A DNA stretch of 64,000 nucleotides from Arthrobacter sp. ZGTC131 (GTDB lineage: Bacteria > Actinomycetota > Actinomycetes > Actinomycetales > Micrococcaceae), in NCBI RefSeq assembly GCF_002929275.1, contig NZ_PJIK01000006.1, positions 78,019 through 142,018 of the forward strand, given 5' to 3'. The notes below the pieces were generated by a model, which was not told the DNA's origin, made no database searches, and was given only the letters and a program-made list of their open reading frames with translations. Position 1 is the first letter of the stretch, and each line of letters opens with the position of its first letter. This document shows positions 7,539-16,554 of this stretch, piece by piece. Made by a program: the position numbers and the translations under genes.

Positions 7539-8954
7539 TCAGTTCCTGATGCAGATGACCTTTGGCTGGGTCATCTCCTCATACGCGAAATGGACGCCCT
7601 CCCTGCCCATGCTTCCGTACTTGGCCCCGCCGAACGGCATGCCGTCGAAGCGGTAATCAGAGGAGTCGTTGATCATGACGCCGCCTGCTTCGAGCTGTTG
7701 GGCTGCGTCCATGGCCCTGGCCAGGGAGTCGGTGAAGATGCCCGCATGAAGACTGAACTCGATGGCGTTGGCGACTTCGATGGCCTCTTCGAACGTGCTG
7801 AACTGGCGGAACATGACCACGGGCCCGAAAACCTCCTGCTTCCACAGCCGGCTGTCCGTCGGGACCGCTTCCAGGACGGTCGGGTGAAGCACATTGCCGT
7901 CCGTGACATTGCCTGAAAGAAGGACAGCGCCGGCGCCGAGGGCCTCGTCCAGCTTGGTTTGGAGCTCATGCAGCGCAGCCGGGCTGATCATGGGCCCGAC
8001 GTCCGTCCGTTCATCTGAAGGATCTCCAACAACCAGCCTGTCCGCCGCCTCCAGGAAGCGCCGGCGGAACGCGCCGTAGACCGGGGCGGCTATGAGAATC
8101 CGCTGCACCCCCACGCAGTTCTGGCCGGCGGCCCAAAATGCTCCGGAGACGCAGGATTCCACCGCCTTTTCGATGTCGGCATCGTCCAGGACGATCACGG
8201 GTGCGTTTCCGCCGAGATCCATGGACAGCTTCTTCAAGCCCGCCGTGCGGGCGATGCTTTCACCCGTGGAGAACCCCCCGGTGAAGGACACCATTCGTAC
8301 GTCGTCCCTGGACCTGATTATTGTTTCGGCCACTTCCCGGCCGCCGTGGACAATTGTGAGGGCCTCCGGCGGGAGCCCCGAGCTCACGAGGGCGTCCGCG
8401 AGCTGCTGGGCTGACAGCGGCGTCAGCGCAGAGGGTTTGAGAATCACGGAGTTTCCTCCGGCGATTGCCGGGCCGATCTTGTGCGCCACCAGGTTGAGGG
8501 GGTCGTTGAACGGGGTGATCGCGGCAATGATGCCCAGTGGTTCGCGCGAGTACCACCCGGTGCGGTCCTCTGAGCCTTCATAGGAGTCGAAGGGGATGAC
8601 TTCGCCTGCGTTCCGGCGCGCTTCGGCAGCGGACAGGCGGAGCGTGTTGACCGCCCGCAGCACTTCCTTCCGTGCCTGGCGGATCGTCTTCCCGGCCTCG
8701 GACACAATCGTAAGCGCGAACTCCTCGCTGCGCTGCTCGATCTCCGTTGCGGCACCGTCCAGGATCTTCCCGCGTGCGGCGCGGGACAGGGCCCATGCCT
8801 TCCGGGCGCCGACGCGGGCCGTTTCAATCACGGCTTCGCCGGCGGTGGCATCGGTCAGCGAAACCGCGCCGACCACCCTGCCGTCGTAGGGGCTCGTCAC
8901 GTCACGGAACTGTGGCAGCGCGGTTTCTGCCGAAGAGAGCGTGGATTCAGGCAT
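7539..8954 (-). CDS. NAD(P)-dependent aldehyde dehydrogenase
   Basis: 471 aa, normal ALDH length. Oxidises an aldehyde to the acid. Visible: Asn motif [13 protein letters not shown], the nucleotide-binding [12 protein letters not shown], catalytic Cys in [12 protein letters not shown], and C-terminal EVFGPVV and [14 protein letters not shown]. The loop normally written ELGG reads MDLGGNAP, Asp replacing the usual general-base Glu; this is seen in some branches related to phosphonoacetaldehyde/lactaldehyde dehydrogenases but the substrate cannot be read from sequence. Its start overlaps the end of the homoserine dehydrogenase gene by 8 bases, so the two are translationally coupled. Confidence 0.85.
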   Translation of the reverse strand: MPESTLSSAETALPQFRDVTSPYDGRVVGAVSLTDATAGEAVIETARVGARKAWALSRAARGKILDGAATEIEQRSEEFALTIVSEAGKTIRQARKEVLRAVNTLRLSAAEARRNAGEVIPFDSYEGSEDRTGWYSREPLGIIAAITPFNDPLNLVAHKIGPAIAGGNSVILKPSALTPLSAQQLADALVSSGLPPEALTIVHGGREVAETIIRSRDDVRMVSFTGGFSTGESIARTAGLKKLSMDLGGNAPVIVLDDADIEKAVESCVSGAFWAAGQNCVGVQRILIAAPVYGAFRRRFLEAADRLVVGDPSDERTDVGPMISPAALHELQTKLDEALGAGAVLLSGNVTDGNVLHPTVLEAVPTDSRLWKQEVFGPVVMFRQFSTFEEAIEVANAIEFSLHAGIFTDSLARAMDAAQQLEAGGVMINDSSDYRFDGMPFGGAKYGSMGREGVHFAYEEMTQPKVICIRN

Positions 8955-9999
8955 TTGCGGATACCTCCGTCCTGGCTACGTGAATTGCGATGATGTCAGA
9001 GAGCAGCGCGTAGGCGGTCTCCACGCGCCCGGCTCCTGGTCCGGAGATGGCTACTGAGCCCAGAAGATCGGTCTCGAAGGACACGGCATTGGTCGCGCCG
9101 GCAACCCCGGCCAGCCCATGATCAAGGGGGAGCGCTACAGGGGATACGCCTGCAGTCACGGACCCGTCCGGATTCCGTCGTGCCGCGCCGACGAGCTTCC
9201 AGCGGCGCCCCGCGTGGGCTGCCTTCCGAATATCTTCCGGCGTCACGGTCGAAATCCCCTGCCGATGAACGTCCTTGAACTCTATGCCGGCATCCAGCAG
9301 TTCGTTGGCGAGGATGAGGACCTTGAGCTGAACGTCGTAGCCCTCGATGTCGGCTGCGGGGTTTGCTTCGGCGTAGCCGAGTTCCTGCGCCTCCCTGATG
9401 GCCGCGCCGAAGTCCAGGCCGGCTTCCATCCGCCCGAGCACATAATTACTGGTGCCGTTGAGAATGCCTTCAAATCCGTTTAGTTCCAGCCCTGCGAACA
9501 TCTTCTTGGCCAGGCGGATGACGGGAGTGCCGCTCATGACGGCGCCCTCGAACTCGAAGTGCACGCCCTTCTGTTCGGCAAGGGAGCTCAGCTCGGCGCC
9601 GCGGAGGGCAACCGGGCCCTTGTTTGTGGTGCAGACGCTCTTGCCGGATTCGAGTGCCCAGCGCACATGTGAAACTGCCGGCTCGCCGTCTTCGGGATTA
9701 GTGAAGGTGGCCTCGCAAATGATGTCCGCTGGGCAGTTGCGGATCACGGATTCGTTGTTGGTGTCGGCGGATCCGCCGTACGCTGCAAAGGTTTCATTTT
9801 CGCCGCCCAGTTTGAGGGCAACGGAGAGGTCCACGCCTTCGGGCTGGACCAGGGATCCGAGACGCAGGTCGGTGATGGCCACGATCCGCAGGCCGAAGCC
9901 CAGTTCGGAACGAAGTCTCTCACCACGCGTCGCGATCAGTTCGGCCAGCGTCCTGTTGACGCCGCCGAAGCCGATCAGCGCAATGTCGTAGGTGGTCAT
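8947..9999 (-). CDS. Homoserine dehydrogenase-family protein
   Basis: 350 aa. Rossmann motif [17 protein letters not shown] at the N-terminus; TTNKGPVAL carries the conserved Lys; the substrate region [17 protein letters not shown] and the Asp/Lys pair in [14 protein letters not shown] match homoserine dehydrogenase. The usual C-terminal ACT domain is absent. Because it lies with an aldehyde dehydrogenase and divergently from an amino acid permease, a catabolic use (oxidising homoserine or a related hydroxy-amino acid) is more likely than biosynthesis; that is inference. Confidence 0.8.
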   Translation of the reverse strand: MTTYDIALIGFGGVNRTLAELIATRGERLRSELGFGLRIVAITDLRLGSLVQPEGVDLSVALKLGGENETFAAYGGSADTNNESVIRNCPADIICEATFTNPEDGEPAVSHVRWALESGKSVCTTNKGPVALRGAELSSLAEQKGVHFEFEGAVMSGTPVIRLAKKMFAGLELNGFEGILNGTSNYVLGRMEAGLDFGAAIREAQELGYAEANPAADIEGYDVQLKVLILANELLDAGIEFKDVHRQGISTVTPEDIRKAAHAGRRWKLVGAARRNPDGSVTAGVSPVALPLDHGLAGVAGATNAVSFETDLLGSVAISGPGAGRVETAYALLSDIIAIHVARTEVSANA

Positions 10000-10126
10000 G
10001 GTGCTCCTTCAGTCAGTTACATCTGTCCTCCAATGCTGACCGCATTCCATGTCTGTCAGCGCATGTGATTGTGACCGAAAAGCAGGGCGAACTGACCATC
10101 CGCCTGTCGATTCGTCATTCACGCCG

Positions 10127-10143
10127 GAACGTAACTTACGTTC
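10127..10143. promoter_or_regulatory. 17-base perfect palindrome, probable operator
   Basis: GAACGTAACTTACGTTC lies in the 297-base gap between divergent homoserine dehydrogenase and permease genes. IclR-family regulators, two of which are encoded nearby, bind palindromes of about this length, so this is a candidate site for one of them. Confidence 0.5.
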
Positions 10144-10296
10144 AACATAGACATGTGAAGATGTTTTTAATGACCAAAACGGCCGTCTCGTGTTACTTTC
10201 ATCACTGTCGCTACTGCGCAGCTCGAGTCGGCTTGACCCACGCCAGGCCACGTGCGCATCCTTCGCATCACACCTGCCACTCACCTGGGAGAAACC

Positions 10297-11736
10297 ATGG
10301 AAACGTCATTACCTGTCCAGCTCGAACCGCAGCCAACCATTCCGCCGTCGACCGATTCGGGTCTCCGGCGGTCCATGGGGGGCCGGCATCTGGTCATGAT
10401 CGCCATGGGCGGGGTGATCGGCTCCGGGCTTTTCCTGAGCTCGGGGTACACCATTTCCCAGGCCGGGCCGCTTGGGGCGGTCATCGCGTATCTCATTGGC
10501 GCCTTTGTTGTGTACCTGGTGATGGCCTGCCTCGGTGAACTTGCCATCGCTTATCCGGTCTCAGGGGCCTTCCATATCTACGCGGCGAGGTCGATCGGGC
10601 CGGCCACCGGGTTCACCACCGCCTGGCTCTACTGGCTCTGCTGGGCGGTGGCCATCGGATCGGAGTTCACGGCTTCCGGTCTCCTGATGCAGCGCTGGTT
10701 CCCGGGTGTTGACGTCTGGGTCTGGTGCCTTATCTTCGCCTCGGTCCTCTTCGGCTTCAACGCGGTTTCTTCGAAATTCTTCGGCGAATCTGAGTTCTGG
10801 TTTGCCATCGTCAAGGTCGGCGCCATCGTGGTTCTCATCGTTTTCGGCGGCGCGGCGCTGTTCGGCTTCCACCCGCTCAGCGAGGCGGCCAACCATCCCA
10901 GCATGTTTGAAAACTTCAACACTTCCGGCGGTCTCTTCCCCAACGGCTTCACGGGTGTCCTGGTCACTGCGCTTGCGGTGTTCTACGCCTTCTCGGGTTC
11001 AGAGCTCATCGGTGTGGCGGCGGGCGAAACCGCTGACCCGGCCACCAGTATCCCCAAAGCGATGCGCAGCACCGTCATCCGTCTGCTGATCTTCTTCGTC
11101 GGGGCAATCGCTGTCATTGCCGCCACCATCCCCTTCGAGCAGGTTGGGCTGGATGAGAGCCCGTTCGTGACGGTCTTCTCATCCATCGGCATTCCTTATG
11201 CCGCAGACTTCATGAACTTCGTCATCATCACCGCGCTCCTTTCGGCCGGTAACAGCGGCCTCTTCTCCTGCGCACGGATGCTTTACTCCCTTGCCGACGA
11301 GGGGCACGCGCCCCGGGCGCTGAAGAAGCTGACCCGGCGCGGTATTCCCATGACTGCACTCTCCGTCAGCATGCTCGGTGGCCTGGCATCCCTCATAAGC
11401 AGCGTCGTTGCACCTGAAACGGTATATCTGGCTCTCGTATCGGTGGCGGGTTTCGCCGTCGTCGGGGTCTGGATGTCCATCACCGCCTCGCATTTCTTCC
11501 ACAGGAGATCCTTCGTCAAGAACGGCGGTGATGTCGCTGCGCTTCCCTACAAGGCCCCGCTGTTCCCGCTGGTGCCGATCCTGGCCTTCTCGCTCTGTGT
11601 CATCTCGCTCATCGGCATCGCCTATGACCCGAACCAGGTGGCAGCGCTCTATTTCGGATTCACTTTCGTTGGCGCCTGCTATGCCTTCTTTTACTTCAAG
11701 TACGGACGCAAGGCGCGCGCAAACCAGCCCTCCTGA
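10297..11736 (+). CDS. APC-family amino acid permease
   Basis: 479 aa from ATG 10297 (CCTGGGAGAAACC upstream). Twelve predicted membrane helices; the APC signature GGVIGSGLFLSSGYTISQAGPLGA in helix 1 and GELAIAYPVSGAFHIYAARSIGP in helices 2-3 match amino acid permeases such as those for S-methylmethionine, GABA or lysine. In the inner membrane it would import the substrate of the divergent dehydrogenases. A homocysteine S-methyltransferase 3 kb downstream raises S-methylmethionine as a candidate, but specificity is not readable. Confidence 0.88.
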   Translation: METSLPVQLEPQPTIPPSTDSGLRRSMGGRHLVMIAMGGVIGSGLFLSSGYTISQAGPLGAVIAYLIGAFVVYLVMACLGELAIAYPVSGAFHIYAARSIGPATGFTTAWLYWLCWAVAIGSEFTASGLLMQRWFPGVDVWVWCLIFASVLFGFNAVSSKFFGESEFWFAIVKVGAIVVLIVFGGAALFGFHPLSEAANHPSMFENFNTSGGLFPNGFTGVLVTALAVFYAFSGSELIGVAAGETADPATSIPKAMRSTVIRLLIFFVGAIAVIAATIPFEQVGLDESPFVTVFSSIGIPYAADFMNFVIITALLSAGNSGLFSCARMLYSLADEGHAPRALKKLTRRGIPMTALSVSMLGGLASLISSVVAPETVYLALVSVAGFAVVGVWMSITASHFFHRRSFVKNGGDVAALPYKAPLFPLVPILAFSLCVISLIGIAYDPNQVAALYFGFTFVGACYAFFYFKYGRKARANQPS

Positions 11737-11761
11737 CGCCGTCACAAACTATCGTCCACGT

Positions 11762-11801
11762 AGCTTGGTGGCGGGAGGCTTTCGTCCCCCGCCACCAAGC
11801 T
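11762..11801 (+). terminator. Hairpin terminator after the permease
   Basis: Perfect 14-bp stem AGCTTGGTGGCGGG / CCCGCCACCAAGCT with a 12-base loop, 26 bases after the permease stop. Confidence 0.8.
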
Positions 11802-11861
11802 CGGCGTTCTGCGGGGACATGTGAGAATAGGCGTAGTTATCAGGCGGAAGGAGCACGGAGC

Positions 11862-12662
11862 ATGGATTCTTCCTCGGAAGCGTCATCCATGGCCCAAGGC
11901 CTTCGGATAGTTCGGCTGGTCGCAGACCGGGAGAAGTGGGGAAGGCGGCTACTCGGCGTTTCCCAGATCGCATCCGAGCTGGAGATGGACCAAAGCCGTG
12001 TCTCCCGGTTGACTCAGGAATTGTGCGAGCTGGGACTGCTGGAACGGGTCGAACGCGGGCCATTCCGGACCGGTCCACGTTTTTTTAGCCTGGCTGCCGC
12101 TTTGAATACAGGCTGGGTCCGCGAATCAAGAACCGAACTTGAGGCTTTGGTGGCCTCGTTCGGCCTTAGATCCAGACTTTCCGTCCGGGAGGGCTTCCGC
12201 GTCATTCTCCTGCGGACCTCCAGCAATGACGCGGTTCCCGGCGGCTTCGTGAAACCCGGCATGGTGACACCCGTGTGGTGCACCGGGTCCGGCCGGGCCC
12301 TGCTGTGGGACGAGGAGCAGCCAGCCGTTGAGGCCCTCCTTGCGGACGTCAACTTCATTGGCGTGGGCGGTCCGGGGGCGGCCCATTCGCTGCAGGAAGT
12401 CGTCGAATTGATGGACCGGGACCGGGCGCGGGGCTTCATTGTCGCGGAGGAAGAGTTCGAGCATGGAGTCTACGAACTGGCAGTTCCGGTCCGCACTGCC
12501 GACGGTTCCGTTCTTGCAGCGCTCAGCGTCCTGGGCGGCCGGGCCGAGATCATGTCCGGCGCAGATGACATTGCGAAGGCCCTGCGGGAAGCAGCCCAAC
12601 GGCTGGGCTCCTGCCAGGGCGGCGCGCGGAACAGCGCTGGCCGGAAGGGTCTTGCCAGCTAA
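11862..12662 (+). CDS. IclR-family transcription regulator
   Basis: 266 aa. N-terminal winged HTH (LLGVSQIASELEMDQSRVSRLTQELCELGLLERV) and a C-terminal IclR effector domain (VWCTGSGRALLWDEE, RARGFIVAEEEFEHGVYELAVPV). Start ATG 11862 has AAGGAGCACGGAGC. Its 3' end overlaps the second IclR gene tail-to-tail by 4 bases. Likely controls the permease/dehydrogenase group. Confidence 0.85.
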   Translation: MDSSSEASSMAQGLRIVRLVADREKWGRRLLGVSQIASELEMDQSRVSRLTQELCELGLLERVERGPFRTGPRFFSLAAALNTGWVRESRTELEALVASFGLRSRLSVREGFRVILLRTSSNDAVPGGFVKPGMVTPVWCTGSGRALLWDEEQPAVEALLADVNFIGVGGPGAAHSLQEVVELMDRDRARGFIVAEEEFEHGVYELAVPVRTADGSVLAALSVLGGRAEIMSGADDIAKALREAAQRLGSCQGGARNSAGRKGLAS

Positions 12663-13435
12663 GGCACATTCTTCGGCGGGACCTCACCCAGCATGGACTC
12701 AAGCCACCTTCCCCAGGACACGAGAGCCGTGGCGCATGCCTCCAACCTCGGCTGCAGGCGGGTCTTGGCGCCTACGACCTGCAGCGCTGCCACCACGTCG
12801 CCCTTGAAGTCCCGAATCGGAACGGCCAGGGAATACAGCCCCGGCTCGGCTTCCTCGTCGACGATGGAGTATCCCCGCGCCCGGGCCGCGCGTAGTCGTG
12901 ACAGGAAGTCTTCCGCGTCAAGGGGCGTATTGGGGCCATGGCGCACGAAAGCGACACCGGAGAAAAGGGTCCGGACCTCGTCGTCGGACGCTTCCCACAG
13001 CAGTGCCTGGCCGGCATCGCTGCAGTAGGCCGGATAGGGCCGGCCCAGCCATGAACCGATCATGTTGCTACTTGCCGGAACATGCTCACCGATGGTGACG
13101 GTGCTGTCTCCGCTCAGAATTCCAAGGAAGCATCCTTCATCAGTTTCACGGGCCAAGCCTGCCAGCGCGGTGGCGCCGTCGGTCTGCAACCGTTGTTCGG
13201 ACAACAGCTGCGCGTCCGTCAGGAGCGACCAGTCGACGGTGTAGGTCCGGTGGTCTTTGCGGACCAGAAACCCCTCCTGCTGGGCCGTCCGCAGGCTGCG
13301 CGCTACCTGGCTGCGGTCCTTGCCCAGGTCGGTTGCTATATCAGCGACCGTTCCGCCAGGCAGGCCTTCTGCGTTGCGGGAGCCCACCGCTAGGACAGCC
13401 ATAATTCCCCGGCCCATGCTGGATGTCTTAGACAT
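12659..13435 (-). CDS. IclR-family transcription regulator
   Basis: 258 aa from ATG 13435 (MSKTSSMGRGIMAVLAVGS); the open frame extends to 13591 but the added residues are unlike IclR and overlap the cyclase gene. HTH in DIATDLGKDRSQVARSLRTAQQEGFLVR; effector domain with YCSDAGQALLWEAS and GYSIVDEEAEPGLYSLAVPIRD. Similar in layout to the neighbouring IclR gene, suggesting an old duplication. It is the last gene of a probable minus-strand operon with the cyclase and CutA/NIF3-like genes (32-base gap). Confidence 0.82.
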   Translation of the reverse strand: MSKTSSMGRGIMAVLAVGSRNAEGLPGGTVADIATDLGKDRSQVARSLRTAQQEGFLVRKDHRTYTVDWSLLTDAQLLSEQRLQTDGATALAGLARETDEGCFLGILSGDSTVTIGEHVPASSNMIGSWLGRPYPAYCSDAGQALLWEASDDEVRTLFSGVAFVRHGPNTPLDAEDFLSRLRAARARGYSIVDEEAEPGLYSLAVPIRDFKGDVVAALQVVGAKTRLQPRLEACATALVSWGRWLESMLGEVPPKNVP

Positions 13436-13467
13436 GGGTCCGATTCTAGTCACTGGAGGAACGCCTC

Positions 13468-14220
13468 CTAATGGATGGCGAAGACCCGGGCAGGAAAACC
13501 GCTGCCCCGCAGTGGCTTGGGCCAAGTGGCAATGAGGGCAGCGCCCGCTTCTGGAAGTCCGTCCAGGTTCGCCATCAGCTCGATCTGCCACCGGTTCTGT
13601 GCCAGGACGTAGGTCTCCAGAGTGAAATCCTGGCGGGATGTGGCCAGTCCCGGGTCTGTGTCCGTCTGCTCATGACCGACGGCGGTAACCGACCGCTCCT
13701 CAACCAGGAAGGAGAGGACTTCCTGCGACCAGCCCGGTGTGTGGCTGACACCGTGCTGGTCCCTGTTTGCCATGGCGGCAGCGTCAGGCCAACGGTCACT
13801 CCAGCCTGTCCGCAATGCCACAAAGGCCCCGGGTGGGATGGCACCATTGCGGTGTTCCCAGGCACGGACGTCCTCCATCTGGGGAGTGGCGTCCGCATTA
13901 GCGATGACGCGCTCGGTGATATCCAAGACGACCAGCGGAAGGACCATCTCCTCCACCGGAATCTGGTCCAGGGTCTTTCCTCCTGAGATGAAATGCGAGG
14001 GAGGATCAACGTGTGTTCCCCATTGTCCGATGATCGAGTAGCGGTGAGCGGTGAAACCGTCACCTTTCTCCAGATCGAAGACGGGCTCCCTGATTTCGTC
14101 GGGGAATGCCGGGAAGTGTGGCTGGCCGGGGTGGAAGGCGTGCGTCAGGTCAGTGAATGATCTGCCGGCAATCAGCGTGTGCAGGCCGTCCCAAAGGGCG
14201 GTTGTGGTGACTTGAGTCAT
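13468..14220 (-). CDS. Cyclase family (kynurenine formamidase-like) metal hydrolase
   Basis: 250 aa. The metal-binding signature of the cyclase/KynB family is clear: FTDLTHAFHPGQPHFP near the N-terminus and GQWGTHVDPPSHFI at about 70-83 (HxDPPxH), with a further His in AVGHEQTD. Members hydrolyse amides or related bonds in amino acid breakdown. Its ATG overlaps the stop of the upstream gene (ATGA), so the two are co-translated. The exact substrate is unknown. Confidence 0.82.
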   Translation of the reverse strand: MTQVTTTALWDGLHTLIAGRSFTDLTHAFHPGQPHFPAFPDEIREPVFDLEKGDGFTAHRYSIIGQWGTHVDPPSHFISGGKTLDQIPVEEMVLPLVVLDITERVIANADATPQMEDVRAWEHRNGAIPPGAFVALRTGWSDRWPDAAAMANRDQHGVSHTPGWSQEVLSFLVEERSVTAVGHEQTDTDPGLATSRQDFTLETYVLAQNRWQIELMANLDGLPEAGAALIATWPKPLRGSGFPARVFAIH

Positions 14221-14666
14221 GACGTGGCCTGGCTTTCAACCAATGCAGGAAGGGCAGTGTTGGAAACGCCGATTGGCCCTGTCAGCTCAATGACGGGTAC
14301 CTCCCAAGGGTGGATATCCACGATGTGCTGCAGGAGGCGTTCCACGGCATCGTCGTCGAGCGCAGCATCGAAATACGTCGTCAAGACTAGGGTCGGCGAA
14401 ATTGTCTGCTGACCAACCTGCCCCAACGTAGGATTGGCGCCTTCAGCGCAAGTGAACCCCTCAAAACCCAAACCGGATTCGAAGACATGCCGGTAGTTGC
14501 CAAAGTCCCCCAGGTCAGGGGATTCCGCGACAGCGTCGAGCAGGGCCGCAATGCCCGCTTCGTCTTTAAATGCTCCTGCGTCGCCGCTGGCGAGCCGCGA
14601 GAAGGTTTCTGGAGCTACGGGCCAATGCACACGCAGCTTGCGTACTGGTTTCATTTCAATCTTCAA
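14217..14666 (-). CDS. CutA/NIF3-fold small protein, hypothetical
   Basis: 149 aa from TTG 14666, chosen because AGGAG lies 7 bases upstream; an in-frame ATG follows at 14654. The C-terminal part ends HIVDIHPWEVPVIELTG, reminiscent of the HPYEEP motif of the NIF3/YqfO-CutA fold. The N-terminal half begins with a strand (RKLRVHWPVAP). First gene of the operon with the cyclase and IclR gene. Function unknown. Confidence 0.6.
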   Translation of the reverse strand: MKIEMKPVRKLRVHWPVAPETFSRLASGDAGAFKDEAGIAALLDAVAESPDLGDFGNYRHVFESGLGFEGFTCAEGANPTLGQVGQQTISPTLVLTTYFDAALDDDAVERLLQHIVDIHPWEVPVIELTGPIGVSNTALPALVESQATS

Positions 14667-14732
14667 GGGAAGTCTCCTGATCGGTTCGTAACGTGTTTGC
14701 ATGCCATCGTGGCACGGTGTGATGATCATTAC

Positions 14733-14750
14733 AAGCATTGAAAAATGCTT
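14733..14750. promoter_or_regulatory. Palindrome in divergent promoter region
   Basis: AAGCATT-GAAA-AATGCTT, perfect 7-bp arms, between the divergent CutA/NIF3-like and homocysteine methyltransferase genes. Candidate operator for one of the IclR proteins. Confidence 0.45.
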
Positions 14751-14830
14751 ATTATGAACATAGCCATCGTGCATAGGACGTGCACCGTTCCCGACAGCCA
14801 TGGACGAACGAACCGCTTGGAGCCCAAACA

Positions 14831-15799
14831 ATGCCCAGCAACACCAAGCTCTCCCGCATGCTTGAGGCCGGAGCGAACCTGACCGTGGACGGCGCACTTG
14901 CCACCGAGCTGGAAGCGCACGGCTGCGATCTGAACGACCCCTTGTGGTCGGCCAAAGTCCTCCTGGAACAGCCGCAGCTCGTCAAGCGCGTGCACCGCGA
15001 TTACTTCCGCGCCGGAGCCGCGGTCGCGATCACGGCGAGCTATCAGGCAACACCCCAGGGATTTGCGCGGCGCGGCATTGGCGAAGAAGAGGCCCTGGAG
15101 CTGGTGGCATTGAGTGTCCGCCTGGCCGACGAGGCTCGCAGCGAGCACCTGGCCGAAAACCCGGGTGGAGGCCCCCTGCTGATTGCAGGATCGGTCGGTC
15201 CGTACGGCGCATACCTGGCCGATGGGTCGGAATACCGGGGAGACTACTTCCTCAGCCGAAAAGAGTTCATGGAGTTCCACCGGCCGCGAATTGCCGCGCT
15301 GGTGGACGCCGGAGCGGACTTTCTTGCTTGTGAGACGCTGCCGTCCTTGCCGGAGGCCGAGGCCCTGATGGCACTCATGAAAGAGTTCGACGTCGATGGC
15401 TGGCTCTCCTTCACGCTGCGGGACGGAGGGCACATCAGCGACGGCACACCGCTGGCTCAGGTGGCAAAGCTCTCCAGGGCGCAGCCGTCCGTCGTGGCCA
15501 TTGGCGTGAACTGTGTGCCGCTGGAGCTGGTTTCCCCAGCCCTGGGCGCCCTGGGCAAAGCCACGGACACGCCCCTGATCGCGTATCCAAATTCTGGCGA
15601 AATCTACGACGCGGTCACCAAAAAGTGGCGGCCGGCCGCGTCCGGGGACGCATCTGGGGGAGCCGGTAACAAGCAGCCCGCAAGCCTGGCCGAAGGAGCC
15701 GCCGTCTGGCGTGAACTTGGTGCCCGGCTCCTCGGCGGGTGCTGCCGGACCACCCCCGAGGACATTGCCGCCGTGGCAAGGCTTACGGGAAATCCCTGA
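14831..15799 (+). CDS. mmuM: Homocysteine S-methyltransferase
   Basis: 322 aa, the length of MmuM. Transfers a methyl group, typically from S-methylmethionine, to homocysteine giving methionine. Zn-binding cysteines are present: one in GVNCVPLELV and the pair in LGGCCRTTPEDIAA near the C-terminus. N-terminal VDGALATELEAHG is the usual opening of the TIM barrel. ATG 14831 with TTGGAG upstream is preferred; an upstream in-frame ATG at 14780 lacks an RBS. Divergent from the cyclase operon. Confidence 0.85.
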   Translation: MPSNTKLSRMLEAGANLTVDGALATELEAHGCDLNDPLWSAKVLLEQPQLVKRVHRDYFRAGAAVAITASYQATPQGFARRGIGEEEALELVALSVRLADEARSEHLAENPGGGPLLIAGSVGPYGAYLADGSEYRGDYFLSRKEFMEFHRPRIAALVDAGADFLACETLPSLPEAEALMALMKEFDVDGWLSFTLRDGGHISDGTPLAQVAKLSRAQPSVVAIGVNCVPLELVSPALGALGKATDTPLIAYPNSGEIYDAVTKKWRPAASGDASGGAGNKQPASLAEGAAVWRELGARLLGGCCRTTPEDIAAVARLTGNP

Positions 15800-16011
15800 C
15801 GGCTGGCTGCCTCAGCAGGCCGGCACCCCCGCATCCGCGGGTCCGTCGCTAGGCCGGATCCAGAGGTTGCGTGGGGCTGACCAGGGGCGTCGAGCGAGAC
15901 TTCGATACCGAGAATGCTGCGCGGGTGGGGTTACAAGGGAAGGACCTGTCACCGTCCCGGACCTTGTAGGGGCACTACCAGGGCCTCCGTCCGCGGGCTT
16001 TCCGCAGGCCG

Positions 16012-16040
16012 TTGTCAGTGCGCGGAAGTGGGCTTACGCT
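16012..16040 (+). promoter_or_regulatory. Sigma-70 promoter for the GYD gene
   Basis: TTGTCA (16012-16017), 17 bases, TACGCT (16035-16040), about 105 bases before the GYD start. The rest of 15800-16140 holds no supported gene. Confidence 0.5.
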
Positions 16041-16157
16041 GTGCGCACGGCCCCATTCGGGGACCGTTCCAGGACCTGCCGGCGAGGGCGCCAGACGCGC
16101 CCGTGGGTGCCCGTGTCCCGGACATCGCGGAACAGGAAAAGACCATGACCAAAATAT

Positions 16158-16466
16158 TTGTTTGAAGCCAATTATGTGGGCGAGGGAATCAAGGGGCTCA
16201 TGCGTGAGGGCGGCACAGCCCGGCGTGCCGCGCTGACCGAGGCCCTCACTTCCGTGGGCGGCTCACTCGAAAGTTTCTACTACGCCTTCGGGGACACCGA
16301 CGTCCTGGGCGTCTTCGATGTCCCCGACCCGGCCGGCGCCGCAGCCCTGTCGCTGATGATCAATTCGTCGGGCAACGTGAATGTGCGGCTGAAGCCGCTC
16401 CTGACGCCGGAAGAGATCGACGAGGCTGCCAAGAAGACGCCGTCATACCGGGCTCCGGGTCAGTAG
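16158..16466 (+). CDS. GYD-domain protein, start region frameshifted
   Basis: As written the open frame begins at TTG 16158 (LFEANYVGEGIKGLMREGG) and gives 102 aa. The natural start is almost certainly ATG 16145: ATGACCAAATATTTG would read MTKYLFEANY, but the A run at 16151-16154 has four A instead of three, giving MTKIFV-stop. GYD proteins are small dimeric alpha/beta-barrel-like proteins (here FYYAFGDTDVLGVFDVPD) of unclear role. Either a sequence error or a true lesion just after the start. Confidence 0.75.
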   Translation: MFEANYVGEGIKGLMREGGTARRAALTEALTSVGGSLESFYYAFGDTDVLGVFDVPDPAGAAALSLMINSSGNVNVRLKPLLTPEEIDEAAKKTPSYRAPGQ

Positions 16467-16554
16467 GGGCAGGCCACTAGGCCGTGGCCGGCCCGCCTTA
16501 TTTGGTGGACAGCCCGACGGCGTTGGCCCGCGCGGGCAGGTCCTGGACCCGCTG

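Noticed and set aside
16012-16034. TTGTCAGTG as a sixth damage-type promoter
   Set aside because: With the 8-base spacer the -10 would be TGGGCT; the site reads better as an ordinary TTGTCA-N17-TACGCT promoter.
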